The position numbers and the translations under genes are program-made. A stretch of DNA of 64,000 bases from Mycolicibacterium doricum (GTDB lineage: Bacteria; Actinomycetota; Actinomycetes; Mycobacteriales; Mycobacteriaceae): positions 3,100,001 through 3,164,000 of the forward strand of contig NZ_AP022605.1 in the NCBI RefSeq assembly GCF_010728155.1, read 5' to 3'. The notes under the pieces are model-generated. The model did no database searches and was not told where the DNA came from. It was given only the letters and a program-made list of their open reading frames with translations. Below, one piece after another: positions 1-9,398 of this stretch; position 1 is the stretch's first letter; the number at the start of each line of letters is the position of its first letter.

Positions 1-525
1 GGCGGCGGCCTGTTCCGGACCGATCAGCTCGTTCTTCAAGTTCGAGATGCCGTTGGACAGCAGGCGGGGCGAGTACTTCTTGGTGTCCAGGCCCATGTCC
101 TTGCCGATCATGAGCAGCAGCCGGCGAGAGTCGTCGGCATCGTAGATCGAGAAGTTCGAATTGAGGCCGGGCAGCAACGAAGCCTGGTTGCGCAGGATCC
201 GCACGCACGTCGAGTGGAACGTCGCCACCCACATGGCTCTGGCGCGCGGGCCGATCAGACCGGCCACCCGTTCACGCATCTCGGCGGCGGCCTTGTTGGT
301 GAACGTGATGGCCAGCACCTGGCCGACCCCGACGTCGCGGGCGGCCAGCAGGTAGGCGATGCGGCGGGTCAGCACCGCGGTCTTACCCGAGCCTGCACCC
401 GCCACGATCAGCAGCGGCGACCCCTCGTGCAGCACCGCCTGGCGCTGCTGGGGGTTCAGGCCGTCGAGGAGTTGCTCGGCTCTGTCGTCACGCCGGGATC
501 TCGGTTCAGTCACGTTCACACTCAT
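1..525 (-). CDS. uvrD1: ATP-dependent DNA helicase UvrD1/PcrA, N-terminal part (runs off the window)
   Basis: Superfamily 1 3'-5' DNA helicase of nucleotide excision repair. Only codons 1-175 are in the window; the rest lies beyond base 1. The Q motif (LNPQQRQAV, about residues 23-31), Walker A (AGAGSGKT, residues 42-49), motif Ia (TFTNKAAAEM, about 74-83) and motif Ib (FHSTCVRILR) are all readable. ATG at 525 is chosen because the preceding bases are the shared intergenic region with the chorismate mutase gene, which is divergently transcribed. The uvrD1/chorismate mutase pairing is the same as Rv0949/Rv0948c in M. tuberculosis. Confidence 0.95.
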   Translation of the reverse strand, partial: MSVNVTEPRSRRDDRAEQLLDGLNPQQRQAVLHEGSPLLIVAGAGSGKTAVLTRRIAYLLAARDVGVGQVLAITFTNKAAAEMRERVAGLIGPRARAMWVATFHSTCVRILRNQASLLPGLNSNFSIYDADDSRRLLLMIGKDMGLDTKKYSPRLLSNGISNLKNELIGPEQAAA

Positions 526-597
526 GTCTGTCCCAACGTACCGCCGCGCGGTGACACTTTTTGCGCTGGCGCGGCCGCAGATGGCACACTGACAACC

Positions 598-654
598 GTG
601 CTTGACCAGTGGCGATTTTTTTACGGGTACCGGCCTGCGGTGCCCGTGGTGTAG
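598..654 (+). CDS. Putative aromatic leader peptide upstream of chorismate mutase
   Basis: This is an 18-codon frame starting GTG and ending TAG whose product is VLDQWRFFYGYRPAVPVV. Five of seven consecutive residues from Trp5 to Tyr11 are aromatic (W, F, F, Y, Y), covering all three products of the chorismate pathway, which is the hallmark of a transcription-attenuation leader. It ends 103 bp before the chorismate mutase start and is followed by two strong hairpins. A candidate -35 (TTGCGC, 561-566) and -10 (CACACT, 585-590) with an 18-bp spacer would start the transcript at or next to the GTG, so the leader could be translated from a leaderless mRNA. Translation and function are inferred; no ribosome binding site is evident. 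Confidence 0.6.
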   Translation: MLDQWRFFYGYRPAVPVV

Positions 655-696
655 CTGGTTGCTTCAGCCCCGCGGTCCGCGTCCGGACCCGGGGCT
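624..696 (+). promoter_or_regulatory. Candidate attenuator hairpins of the chorismate mutase transcript
   Basis: Hairpin 1 pairs 624-632 with 638-646 (9 bp, one G-U, 5-nt loop) and covers the Tyr-Gly-Tyr-Arg codons of the leader peptide. Hairpin 2 spans 666-696: an outer 7-bp stem, one bulged base, and an inner 6-bp stem (674-679 with 684-689). A competing 6-bp pairing of 635-640 with 670-675 is possible, which would let ribosome stalling at the aromatic codons choose between folds. Hairpin 2 has no good U tract, so it may act as a weak or Rho-type terminator or on translation. Confidence 0.5.
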
Positions 697-756
697 CTTC
701 TCGTGTGTGAGGCCCGAAACCGGATGAGACCAGAACCCCCACACGAGGAGTCAGAG

Positions 757-1020
757 ATGAGCATCGAAACAGATCAGTCGCTCGACGTCGACGCCCTGCG
801 TCAGGAGATCGACGAACTCGACGCCGCCATCCTCGCCGCGGTGCAACGGCGCACCGCGGTCTCCAAACTCATCGGCAAGGCCCGCATGGCCTCCGGCGGC
901 ACCCGCCTGGTGCACAGCCGAGAGATGAAGGTGATCGAGCGCTACAGCGTGCTCGGCCCGGAGGGCAAGGACCTGGCAATGCTGCTGCTGCGCCTGGGCC
1001 GCGGCCGCCTCGGCCACTGA
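757..1020 (+). CDS. Chorismate mutase (AroQ class, intracellular)
   Basis: Converts chorismate to prephenate, the first step towards phenylalanine and tyrosine. The product is 87 residues, the size of the M. tuberculosis intracellular enzyme Rv0948c. It shows the helix-1 pattern LRQEIDELDAAILAAVQRR, the HSREMKVIERY segment, and the C-terminal LRLGRGRLGH tail by which this subclass docks on DAHP synthase and becomes active. ATG 757 is preferred to an in-frame ATG upstream because AGGAG lies just before it and the encoded N-terminus matches the family. It is divergent from uvrD1 and carries the leader described at 598-696. Confidence 0.93.
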   Translation: MSIETDQSLDVDALRQEIDELDAAILAAVQRRTAVSKLIGKARMASGGTRLVHSREMKVIERYSVLGPEGKDLAMLLLRLGRGRLGH

Positions 1021-1030
1021 TTCTCTCTGC

Positions 1031-1092
1031 GCCGAGATCGACGTTTCGCCGAAACCTCCTCGCACTTTCGCGCCCATGTGTTCGTTTGGGCG
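1031..1092 (+). repeat. 62-bp dispersed intergenic repeat, copy 1
   Basis: This is one of three copies in the window (others at 27521-27582 and 56349-56410), each exactly 62 bp. All begin GCCGAGATCGACG and end TGTTCGTTTGGGCG; the middle is more variable. This copy lies between the convergent chorismate mutase and acyltransferase genes. Confidence 0.8.
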
Positions 1093-1101
1093 TCATGACG
1101 A

Positions 1102-3171
1102 TCACCCCGTGGAGGAGAGCGCCTCGGTCAGCCACGGCGTCAGCCATTCGACGGCCTCCCTAGTGGGATGTACGCCGTCGTCGCGCATCTCGATCCCCGC
1201 CACCCGGTCGGTGTAGTAGCCGCGCGGTGAGAGCTTCTCGTTGAGGTCGAGCACCGTGACCTCGGGCCGCTTCGCGGCAGCCTCCCGCAGCAACTCGTTC
1301 CAGGCGTCGGCGCGGTCGGGGTCGTCCTCCGGGTAGAGGCTGCCGTCGGCCTGTTCGGCCCGCCGGTTGTACGGCGCGGTGGTGACGACGACGCGCGCAC
1401 CCGTCGAGCCGAGGATGTCGAGCGCCCGGTCGAGTTCCCCGCGCAGGTAACCGTCGTACGCATCGTCGCCGACGTGGCTCCACCTGCCCTCGTTGATCCG
1501 GTCGACCAGCTCCCACCGGCCGATCATCAGCAGCACCACGTCGGGGCGGTCGTGGTCGATGCGCTGCGCCCACCGGCTGGGCCAGGTGTCGCACTCCGGT
1601 TTCTGGGTGAGCGTCTGCCCAGTGGTCCTGTAAGGGCCGCCGCGGGCGATGCCGCAGCCGATGGTCGTGTAGTTCGTGAAGTGCAGACCCGGCGTCTGTG
1701 GCAGGTACCGCATCAGCGTCCACGCCACCGAATCCCCGAACACGGCGACACTGCGGGTGCCCGGCGGCCGCTGCACACCCGCGGCGCCGACGGCGACCGG
1801 CCGCTCCGGTAGCACCGCCGCGGCGGAGTTGATGTCGAGCAGTCCACCGGGGGGCACATCGTCACCGGCGTGTCCGCCGCCCACCGGGACGACGGAGATC
1901 GTCACCACGGCGGCCGTCGCCGCGGTGGCCAGCGCCAGCGGAAGCTGCGGTACCGTGGTGGGCCGCCACTGGCGGATCGGCCGTTCCAGCAACCAGTAGC
2001 TCAGCCCCGCCACGGCCAGCGTCGCCGCGCAGCGGGCAGCCAGCAGCGGCCAGCCCGTCCATCCGGTGCGTTCGCCGTTGAGGAACAGAAAGATGGGCCA
2101 GTGCCACAGGTACACGCCGTAGGAGATCGCGCCCAGCCATACCAGCGGCCGGCACGCCAGCAGTCGTGCGACCGGACCGCGCTGGTCGAGCACCACGGTG
2201 GCGACGACTAGGACGGCGGCGGCCGCGGTCACGGTGAACAGGCCCATCCGGTACTCGTCCGGCACTCCCGTCGCGGAGTGCGCGAGCACCGCCAGCCCGG
2301 CCAGGCCGAGCACCGACAGCAGACGCGCCGCCCAGCGCCGCCAGCGCGCGCGGATCGGCGTGCCCATCGTGACCGTCGACCAGTCCTGCACCAGCAGCGC
2401 CGCCGCGGCCGCACCGATGAGCAGTGCCTGCACCCGGGTGTCGGTGCCGAAATACACCCGGTTGGCCGTCGCTTCCGAGGTCAGCAGCATGGCAGCCGCC
2501 GCGGACCCCGCCGCACCGACCGCCGCCAGCCCGAACACGCCCCAGCGCACGGCCCGCAGGGTGGGCGCCGACCGCCGCAACGCCAGCGCGCCGACGACGG
2601 CGACCAGCAGTATCGGCCACACCAGGTAGAACTGCTCCTCGACTCCGAGGGACCACGTGTGCTGCAGCGGTGAGGGCGGGCTGCCCTGGGAGAAGTAGTC
2701 GGTCTGCTGGGCGACGAACGCCCAATTGGCCACCCAGAAGAACGCGGCGACGGCATCCTCGCGCAGGGACGTGACCGCCTCGGGCGGGAAGAACACCCGC
2801 GCGGCGACCACCGCCAGCACCAGCGCGAGCAGGGCCGGCAGCAGGCGGCGGGCTCGCCGGACCCAGAACCCACGCAGGTCGACCCGGCCGGTGCGGCCGA
2901 GTTCGTCGAGCAGCAGCGAGGTGATCAGGAATCCGCTGAGGACGAAGAAGACGTCCACGCCGAGGAACCCGCCCGGGACACCGGGCACACCGCCATGGTC
3001 GGCCAGCACCAGAGCCACCGCAACGGCGCGGATGCCGTCGAGCGCGCGGATCTCGCGGCGCCCAGCGGTCCCGCGGCGCGTCCTGCCCGCGACCGGCGCC
3101 ACCCAACGGCGGCGTGCGGCAACACGGACCGGCGCCGCAGTCACGGCAGTCACGTCTCCGGCGCCTCCCAT
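1102..3171 (-). CDS. OafA/YrhL-type membrane acyltransferase with C-terminal SGNH domain
   Basis: Membrane O-acyltransferase, probably acylating a cell-envelope glycan or lipid; substrate not deducible. The first half is acyltransferase-3: the family start REIRALDGIRAVAVALVL, the motif GVDVFFVLSGFLITSLL, about ten hydrophobic segments, and SLGVEEQFYLVWP. After a linker rich in Pro and Gly comes an extracytoplasmic SGNH hydrolase-like domain with VFGDSVAW (nucleophile Ser) and the DGVHPTREAV block carrying the catalytic Asp and His. ATG 3171 gives 689 residues; GTG starts at 3186 and just downstream are also possible. It stands alone between a convergent gene and gabD. Confidence 0.9.
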   Translation of the reverse strand: MGGAGDVTAVTAAPVRVAARRRWVAPVAGRTRRGTAGRREIRALDGIRAVAVALVLADHGGVPGVPGGFLGVDVFFVLSGFLITSLLLDELGRTGRVDLRGFWVRRARRLLPALLALVLAVVAARVFFPPEAVTSLREDAVAAFFWVANWAFVAQQTDYFSQGSPPSPLQHTWSLGVEEQFYLVWPILLVAVVGALALRRSAPTLRAVRWGVFGLAAVGAAGSAAAAMLLTSEATANRVYFGTDTRVQALLIGAAAAALLVQDWSTVTMGTPIRARWRRWAARLLSVLGLAGLAVLAHSATGVPDEYRMGLFTVTAAAAVLVVATVVLDQRGPVARLLACRPLVWLGAISYGVYLWHWPIFLFLNGERTGWTGWPLLAARCAATLAVAGLSYWLLERPIRQWRPTTVPQLPLALATAATAAVVTISVVPVGGGHAGDDVPPGGLLDINSAAAVLPERPVAVGAAGVQRPPGTRSVAVFGDSVAWTLMRYLPQTPGLHFTNYTTIGCGIARGGPYRTTGQTLTQKPECDTWPSRWAQRIDHDRPDVVLLMIGRWELVDRINEGRWSHVGDDAYDGYLRGELDRALDILGSTGARVVVTTAPYNRRAEQADGSLYPEDDPDRADAWNELLREAAAKRPEVTVLDLNEKLSPRGYYTDRVAGIEMRDDGVHPTREAVEWLTPWLTEALSSTG

Positions 3172-3234
3172 ATCTGTCCCGAGCACGGAATTCTATGGGT
3201 GGCGCCCGGCCGAATCCGGAAGGCGCGCCTGGGA

Positions 3235-4683
3235 TTACTTGGGCAAAGCGATGTACTTGGTGTCGAGGTACTCCTCGATGCCCTCGGTACCGCCTTCGCG
3301 GCCGAAACCGGACTCCTTGATGCCGCCGAACGGCGCGGCGGCGTCACTGATCACCCCGCGGTTGACGCCGACCATCCCGGATTGGATGCCCTCGGCGACG
3401 CGCAGGGCGCGGTCCAGGGACCGCGTGTAGACGTAGGCCGCCAGACCGTATTCGGTGTCGTTGGCGGCGGCGATGCCCTCCTCCTCGGTGTCGAATCCGG
3501 TGATCGGGGCGACCGGACCGAACACCTCCTCCTTGAGGATGCGGGCGCCGGCCGGGACGTCGGCGAGCACGGTGGCCGGGTAGAAGTTGCCCGGTCCCCC
3601 GGGCGCGACACCGCCGACGGCGACGGTCGCGCCGCGCGACACCGCGTCGGAGACCAGTTCGGTCACCTTCTGCAGCTGCTTGTCGTTGATGAGGGGACCG
3701 AGTGTGGCGGATTCGTCGAGGCCGTTGCCGAGCGTGACCTCACTCATCCGCTTGACCAGCTTCTCGGTGAACTCCTCGCGCACGGAGTTGGCGACGTGGA
3801 AGCGGTTGGCGGCGGTGCACGCCTCACCGCCGTTCCGCATCTTGGCCAGCATCGCGCCGTCGACGGCGGCGTCGATGTCGGCGTCGTCGAACACGATGAA
3901 GGGCGCGTTGCCGCCGAGTTCCATCGACGTGCGCAGCAGTTTGTCCGCGGACTGTTTGACCAGTGACTTGCCCACCCCGGTGGACCCGGTGAAGGTCAGC
4001 TTGCGCAGCCGGCCGTCGTCGAGGAGCGCCTCGGTGACCGGTCCGGGGCTGCTGGTCGGCAGCACCGACAACACGCCCTTGGGCAGCCCCGCCTCGTCCA
4101 TCAGCTTGGCCAGGTACAGCATGGTCAGCGGCGTTTCCTGCGCGGGTTTGACGATCATCGTGCAGCCCGCCGCGAACGCCGGGCCCATCTTGCGGGTCCC
4201 CATCGCGAGCGGGAAGTTCCACGGGGTGATCGCGTAACAGGGCCCGACGGGCTGTTTGGTCACGACGATACGGCCGGTGCCGGCCGGGCTGGACGTGTAC
4301 CGGCCGCCGATGCGGACCGCCTCTTCGGCGAACCAGCGGAAGAACTCGGCGCCGTAGGTGACCTCACCCTTGCTCTCGGCGAGCACCTTGCCCATCTCCA
4401 GGGTCATCAACGCGGCGATGTCGTCGGCGCGTTCGGTGATCGCCTCGAAGACCGAGCGCAGGATCTCGCCACGCTGACGTGCGGGGGTGGCGGCCCATTG
4501 CGCCTGCACCGCGCAGGCGGCGTCGAGTGCGGCGACCGCGTCCTCGGCGGTCGCGTCCCCGACGGCGGCGAGCACCTCGCCGTTACTCGGGTCGAGCACG
4601 TTGAACGTGGACGTGGCCTGCCGTTCCGCACCGCCGATCCACAGCCCGGCCGGAACTGACGTCAACAGTGCGGTGGTGTCCAT
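3235..4683 (-). CDS. NAD(P)-dependent succinate-semialdehyde dehydrogenase-type aldehyde dehydrogenase
   Basis: Aldehyde dehydrogenase superfamily, closest in pattern to GabD, which oxidises succinic semialdehyde to succinate. The 482 residues carry the cofactor-binding [14 protein letters not shown] segment, [11 protein letters not shown], the general-base Glu in [16 protein letters not shown], and the catalytic Cys in [11 protein letters not shown]. The C-terminus has [18 protein letters not shown] 4683 is 51 bp from the divergent pgi start, so the two share a short promoter region. Substrate assignment is by resemblance only. Confidence 0.85.
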   Translation of the reverse strand: MDTTALLTSVPAGLWIGGAERQATSTFNVLDPSNGEVLAAVGDATAEDAVAALDAACAVQAQWAATPARQRGEILRSVFEAITERADDIAALMTLEMGKVLAESKGEVTYGAEFFRWFAEEAVRIGGRYTSSPAGTGRIVVTKQPVGPCYAITPWNFPLAMGTRKMGPAFAAGCTMIVKPAQETPLTMLYLAKLMDEAGLPKGVLSVLPTSSPGPVTEALLDDGRLRKLTFTGSTGVGKSLVKQSADKLLRTSMELGGNAPFIVFDDADIDAAVDGAMLAKMRNGGEACTAANRFHVANSVREEFTEKLVKRMSEVTLGNGLDESATLGPLINDKQLQKVTELVSDAVSRGATVAVGGVAPGGPGNFYPATVLADVPAGARILKEEVFGPVAPITGFDTEEEGIAAANDTEYGLAAYVYTRSLDRALRVAEGIQSGMVGVNRGVISDAAAPFGGIKESGFGREGGTEGIEEYLDTKYIALPK

Positions 4684-4733
4684 ACCTTCATCATTTACAC
4701 CTTCGTTTCCGTGCCCGCACTAGGGTCTTGGTC

Positions 4734-6410
4734 ATGGATTCCGATGCTCACCAGATTCCCGACATCGCGGCGACTTCCGCCTGGCGGGCGCTCATCCGCC
4801 ATCACGATCACATCCGAGGTCGGCATCTGCGGGAGTTGTTCGACGAGGATCCGTCGCGCGGCACGGAGCTGACGGTGTCGGTGGGTGATCTCTACATCGA
4901 CTACAGCAAGCACCGGGTGACGCGGGAGACGCTGCAGCTGCTGGTGGACCTCGCGGGTGCGGCCGGGTTGGAGCAGCGCCGCGACGCGATGTTCGCCGGC
5001 GTGCACATCAACACCTCCGAGGACCGTGCCGTGCTGCACACCGCGCTGCGGCTGCCGCGTGATGCGCAGTTGACCGTCGACGGTCAGGACGTGGTCGCCG
5101 ACGTGCACGACGTGTTGGACCGGATGGGCGATTTCACCGATCGGCTGCGCCGTGGCGAGTGGACAGGCGCGACCGGGCAGCGCATCAGCACCGTCGTCAA
5201 CATCGGTATCGGCGGCTCGGATCTGGGGCCGGTGATGGTGTATCAGGCGTTGCGGCACTACGCCGACGCCGGCATCTCGGCGCGCTTCGTGTCCAACGTC
5301 GACCCGGCCGATCTGGTCGCCACGCTCGACGGACTCGATCCGGCCACCACGTTGTTCATCGTCGCCTCTAAGACCTTCACCACGCTGGAGACGCTGACCA
5401 ACGCGACGGCCGCCCGGCGTTGGCTGACCGACGCGCTCGGTGACGACGCCGTGGCCAAGCACTTCGTGGCGGTGTCGACCAACAAGAAGCTGGTCGACGA
5501 GTTCGGCATCGACACCGACAACATGTTCGGATTCTGGGACTGGGTCGGCGGCCGGTACTCGGTGGACTCCGCGATCGGGCTGGCCGTGATGGCGGTGATC
5601 GGCAGGCAGCGGTTCGCCGAGTTCCTGGCCGGGTTCCACCTGGTCGACGAGCATTTCCGCTCGACACCGCTTGAGGCCAATGCGCCTGTGCTGCTGGGCC
5701 TGATCGGGCTGTGGTACTCGAACTTCTTCGGTGCGCAGTCGCGCGCGGTGCTGCCGTATTCGAACGACCTGTCGCGCTTCGCGGCGTACCTGCAGCAGCT
5801 GACGATGGAGTCCAACGGCAAGTCGGTGCGCGCCGACGGGTCAGCCGTCGGGACCGACACCGGTGAGATCTTCTGGGGCGAGCCGGGAACCAACGGCCAG
5901 CACGCGTTCTACCAACTGCTGCACCAGGGCACTCGGCTGGTACCCGCCGACTTCATCGGGTTCTCCCAGCCCACCGACGACCTGCCGACCGCCGACGGCA
6001 CCGGCAGCATGCACGACCTGTTGATGAGCAACTTCTTCGCCCAGACCCAGGTGCTGGCCTTCGGCAGAGATGCGGCGGAAATCGCCCGTGATCTTCCGGC
6101 GGACACTCCCGCCGACGTCGTACCGCACAAGGTGATGCCCGGGAACCGGCCCACGACAAGCATTCTCGCGACCAAGCTGACCCCTTCGGTGGTCGGCCAG
6201 CTGATCGCGCTCTACGAACACCAGGTGTTCACCGAGGGCGTCGTCTGGGGTATCGACAGCTTCGACCAGTGGGGTGTGGAGCTGGGCAAGACCCAGGCCA
6301 AGGCGCTGCTGCCGGTCCTCACCGGCGACGGGTCACCGGCCGAGCAGTCGGACACCTCGACCGACGCCCTGGTGCGTCGCTACCGAACCGCGCGAGGGCG
6401 ATCGGCCTAA
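4734..6410 (+). CDS. pgi: Glucose-6-phosphate isomerase
   Basis: Interconverts glucose 6-phosphate and fructose 6-phosphate in glycolysis and gluconeogenesis. The 558-residue product has the phosphate-binding [11 protein letters not shown] and SKTFTTLET motifs, [10 protein letters not shown], the catalytic-Glu region [10 protein letters not shown] and the terminal signature with the active-site Lys ([13 protein letters not shown]). Length is normal. ATG 4734 is chosen over an in-frame upstream extension because MDSDA matches family starts. It corresponds to Rv0946c, which also sits next to the chorismate mutase/uvrD1 region. Confidence 0.97.
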   Translation: MDSDAHQIPDIAATSAWRALIRHHDHIRGRHLRELFDEDPSRGTELTVSVGDLYIDYSKHRVTRETLQLLVDLAGAAGLEQRRDAMFAGVHINTSEDRAVLHTALRLPRDAQLTVDGQDVVADVHDVLDRMGDFTDRLRRGEWTGATGQRISTVVNIGIGGSDLGPVMVYQALRHYADAGISARFVSNVDPADLVATLDGLDPATTLFIVASKTFTTLETLTNATAARRWLTDALGDDAVAKHFVAVSTNKKLVDEFGIDTDNMFGFWDWVGGRYSVDSAIGLAVMAVIGRQRFAEFLAGFHLVDEHFRSTPLEANAPVLLGLIGLWYSNFFGAQSRAVLPYSNDLSRFAAYLQQLTMESNGKSVRADGSAVGTDTGEIFWGEPGTNGQHAFYQLLHQGTRLVPADFIGFSQPTDDLPTADGTGSMHDLLMSNFFAQTQVLAFGRDAAEIARDLPADTPADVVPHKVMPGNRPTTSILATKLTPSVVGQLIALYEHQVFTEGVVWGIDSFDQWGVELGKTQAKALLPVLTGDGSPAEQSDTSTDALVRRYRTARGRSA

Positions 6411-6446
6411 GGCGTCGACGCCTTTCCTCGGACAGTGCCGGCATCG

Positions 6447-7310
6447 CTACTTCAGCAGGCGCGACATCCGGCGGTCGGCGAGCACCCTGCCACCGGTCTG
6501 ACACGTCGGGCAGTACTGGAACGACTTGTCGGCGAACGACACCTCACGCACCGTGTCCCCACACACCGGACACGGTAGACCGGTACGCGCATGCACCCGT
6601 AGCCCAGACCGCTTCTCCCCCTTGAGCGTCGCGGCCTGCTGGCCCACCGACCGACAGACCGCGTCTGTGAGCACCGAACACATCGCATCGTGCAGGGTGC
6701 CCAGTTGGGCGGTGGTGAGTTTGTTGGCGGTGGCGAACGGCGACAACCGCGCCAGGTGCAGGATCTCGTCGCTGTAGGCGTTGCCGATCCCGGCCATCAC
6801 CTTCTGGTCGGTGATCACGGTCTTGATGCGGCCACCCTGCTTGCCCAGCAGGGCACCGAGGTCCTCGGTGGTCAACTCCAGCGCGTCCGGTCCGAGCGTC
6901 GCGATCCCGGGGACGTTCACCGGGTCGTCGACGAGCCAGACCGCCAGCCGCTTCTGGGTGCCTGCCTCGGTGAGGTCGAAACCGGGCGCCGCACCCGGGG
7001 GCCCGAGGTGCACCCGTAGGGCGATCGGCCCCTTGCCGGGTTTCAGCGGAACGGCCGCCAGCTTGTCCGACCAGCGCAGCCAGCCGGCGCGGGACAGATG
7101 AGTGATCAGATGGAGGTCACCGGCCTGCAGCCCGAGGTACTTGCCCCAGCGGTGCGCGCCGGTGACCTCACGGCCGTGCAGTGCGGTGATCGGCGGGTCG
7201 AACGTCTTGAGCACCGAGAACGCCGACACGTCGACTCGTCCGATCGGCAGTCCGACGGCGTGGCGCCGCAGGTGGTCCGCCAGTGCTTCGACCTCGGGCA
7301 GTTCCGGCAT
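6447..7310 (-). CDS. Fpg/Nei-family DNA glycosylase/AP lyase
   Basis: Base-excision repair enzyme of the formamidopyrimidine/endonuclease VIII family. After Met removal the N-terminal Pro2 (PELPEVE) is the nucleophile and Glu3 the partner residue. The helix-two-turn-helix region includes KVMAGIGNAYSDEILHLA, and the C-terminal zinc finger has the pattern CPVC...CPTC. At 287 residues it is normal length and matches the second mycobacterial Fpg-type protein (Rv0944), also located near pgi. It is convergent with pgi. Confidence 0.9.
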   Translation of the reverse strand: MPELPEVEALADHLRRHAVGLPIGRVDVSAFSVLKTFDPPITALHGREVTGAHRWGKYLGLQAGDLHLITHLSRAGWLRWSDKLAAVPLKPGKGPIALRVHLGPPGAAPGFDLTEAGTQKRLAVWLVDDPVNVPGIATLGPDALELTTEDLGALLGKQGGRIKTVITDQKVMAGIGNAYSDEILHLARLSPFATANKLTTAQLGTLHDAMCSVLTDAVCRSVGQQAATLKGEKRSGLRVHARTGLPCPVCGDTVREVSFADKSFQYCPTCQTGGRVLADRRMSRLLK

Positions 7311-7403
7311 GAGTCCAGTGTGCCGTCAGTCGTGCGAGAGGACACCGCCACTGAGCAAAGACGGCACCCAACTCACGATCGACAGCAGGATTTGGCACAG
7401 ATC

Positions 7404-7437
7404 GCCGTCCACCAGGAGCCGTCCACCAGGAGCCGTC
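7404..7437. repeat. Short 14-bp tandem repeat
   Basis: The 14-mer GCCGTCCACCAGGA occurs twice head to tail (7404-7417, 7418-7431) followed by the first bases of a third unit. It lies in the 147-bp gap between cobF and the Fpg-type gene, where I see nothing else. Confidence 0.6.
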
Positions 7438-7457
7438 GGTATAGACACCCGGGAGGC

Positions 7458-8195
7458 TCAGGCGCGAAGCAGGTAGGTGTCCATGATCCAGCCGTGTCGT
7501 TGCCGGGCCTCGGCGCGCAGCGTGACGATCCGCTCCCCCACCTCGCCGACGGTCCCGGAGACGAGCAGTTCGTCGGCGGTGCCGAGGTAGGCGCCCCACC
7601 AGATCCGGGTCGGCGCGGGGGTTTGGGTGAACGCGCAGTCACCGTCGAGCATGACCACCGCGGTCCCGGTCAGGCCGTGTTCCCGTAACCGCCGCCCGGT
7701 GGTGATGAGCACCGGTTCGCCGACGTCGTTGAGCGGGACCCGGTGCCGTGCGGTGAGCGCCTGGATGGCGGTGACGCCGGGGATGACGTCGTAGTCGATG
7801 TCGACGTGGACGGCCACCCGGTCGAGGATGCGCAGTGTGCTGTCGTAGAGCGACGGGTCACCCCACGCGAGGAAGGCGCCGACCCCGTCGTCGGCGAGTT
7901 CGCGTTCGATCGCCTCGGCCCACATCTGCGCGCGGGCGGCGTGCCACTGGTCGACGGCCCTGCGGTAGTCACCGGTCTTGGCCCGCGCCGGATCGGGCAT
8001 CTCGACGAAGCGGTAGCCGGGTTCGGAGATGAACCGTTCGCAAATGAGGCGACGCAACGCGACGAGGTCGTCTTTGGCCTCACCCTTGTCCATCGCGAAG
8101 AACACGTCGGTGTCGTTGAGCGCCGCGACGGCCTGGGCGGTCACGTAATCCGGGTCGCCCGCACCGATGCCGATGACGTGGATCCGTCGAGTCAC
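7458..8195 (-). CDS. cobF: Precorrin-6A synthase (deacetylating) CobF
   Basis: SAM-dependent C1-methyltransferase of the aerobic cobalamin pathway, converting precorrin-5 to precorrin-6A with release of acetate. The 245 residues show the tetrapyrrole methylase glycine-rich start (HVIGIGAGDPDYVTAQAV), AFLAWGDPSLYDST, the IPGVTAIQALTA motif, and the CobF-type RIWWGAYLGT segment. GTG start. M. tuberculosis is known to lack cobF, so its presence argues for an environmental mycobacterium. No cobalamin riboswitch is visible upstream. Confidence 0.93.
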   Translation of the reverse strand: MTRRIHVIGIGAGDPDYVTAQAVAALNDTDVFFAMDKGEAKDDLVALRRLICERFISEPGYRFVEMPDPARAKTGDYRRAVDQWHAARAQMWAEAIERELADDGVGAFLAWGDPSLYDSTLRILDRVAVHVDIDYDVIPGVTAIQALTARHRVPLNDVGEPVLITTGRRLREHGLTGTAVVMLDGDCAFTQTPAPTRIWWGAYLGTADELLVSGTVGEVGERIVTLRAEARQRHGWIMDTYLLRA

Positions 8196-8222
8196 GCAGG
8201 TGAGTATGCCCGGGTGAGTGGG

Positions 8223-9275
8223 TCAGCCGTCGTCGCGGCCCCGGCTACGTCGCAGGGCCTCACCGCGTTCGACGTCCTCTTCGCTCGCGGCTTCCTTCTT
8301 CTCGATGACGCGGGTGTCGCGCGGCGGCAGCTGCAGCTCACGCTCGGCGGGCAGACCGGCCTGCAGCTGGCGGCCCCGTTCGAGTTCGGCGTCGAGTTCC
8401 GCGCCGAACAGCAGTGCGAGGTTGGTGATCCACAGCCACAGCAGGAAGACGACGACGCCGGCCAGCGTCCCGTAGGTCCTGTTGTAGCTGCCGAAGTTCG
8501 CGACGTAGATCCCGAACGCCACGGAGGCGACGATCCAGGTGAGGATGGCCAGCCCGGCACCGAGGCTGATCCACCGGAATTTGGGCTGCTGGACGTTGGG
8601 CGTGACGTAGTAGAGCACCGCGACGGCGATGACGACGAGGATCAGGATGATCGGCCATCGGCCGATACTCCACACGGTCACCGCCGCCTCCCCGAGGCCG
8701 ATCGCGTTGCCGACGGCTTCGGCCACCGGGCCGCTGACCGCCAGCATGAACGCCACCAGTGCCGCCGCGAGCAGCGCCGCGAAGGTCAGGACGAGTTGCA
8801 GCGGACGCAGCTTCCACACCGGGCGGCCTTCGCCGATCTCGTAGATCCGGTTCATCGCCCGGCTGAATGCGCCGACGTATCCAGAGGCCGACCACAGTGC
8901 GGTGAGGATACCGATGACGAACGCGAAACCCGCAGACGGCGACTCGACGAGTTGCTGGATGGTGGGACGCAGAGTGTCGACCGTCGAGGCCGGCGCGACC
9001 TCCGAGACGATGTCGAGCAGGGCGTCGGTGGTGCGCTGCCCCTGGCCGAAGACGCCGAGCAGCGACACCATCACCAGCACGGCGGGGAACAGCGACAGTA
9101 CGGCGTAGTAGGTCAGCGCCGCGGCGAGGTCGGTGCATTGGTCGTGGCCGAATTCGCGGGCGGTCTTACGCAGCACGTAGAGCCCCGAAGGTTTGGTCAG
9201 GTCGGTCGGCGATTCCGGCTTGCGCGGGTCGTCCGGGTCGGGTGCGCGCTCCTTCGTGGACGCATCGTCAGCCAT
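8223..9275 (-). CDS. YihY/BrkB-family membrane protein
   Basis: Inner-membrane protein of the YihY (formerly RNase BN/BrkB) family, function not established. The 350-residue product begins with a charged cytoplasmic stretch, then the family signature DLAAALTYYAVLSLFPAVLVMVS-type segment, SASGYVGAFSRAMNRIY, and about six membrane helices ending in FLLWLWITNLALLFGAELDAELER. The C-terminal tail is charged. ATG 9275 (MADDAS) is chosen because upstream codons are low-complexity Gly/Arg. Confidence 0.88.
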   Translation of the reverse strand: MADDASTKERAPDPDDPRKPESPTDLTKPSGLYVLRKTAREFGHDQCTDLAAALTYYAVLSLFPAVLVMVSLLGVFGQGQRTTDALLDIVSEVAPASTVDTLRPTIQQLVESPSAGFAFVIGILTALWSASGYVGAFSRAMNRIYEIGEGRPVWKLRPLQLVLTFAALLAAALVAFMLAVSGPVAEAVGNAIGLGEAAVTVWSIGRWPIILILVVIAVAVLYYVTPNVQQPKFRWISLGAGLAILTWIVASVAFGIYVANFGSYNRTYGTLAGVVVFLLWLWITNLALLFGAELDAELERGRQLQAGLPAERELQLPPRDTRVIEKKEAASEEDVERGEALRRSRGRDDG

Positions 9276-9398
9276 GCCGTGGTCTCTACCCTGGCGGCGG
9301 TGTCCCAAACCGCGGCCGCTTCCGCGCGGACCTGAGCCGGTGCTCGAATCCGGGCGAAACACCAGTCACGAGTTCGCGTTCGGCAGGCCCGTGACACC

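Noticed and set aside
3587-4237. Plus-strand frames opposite gabD
   Set aside because: Ser/Pro-rich shadow of the aldehyde dehydrogenase gene with no plausible start or motif.
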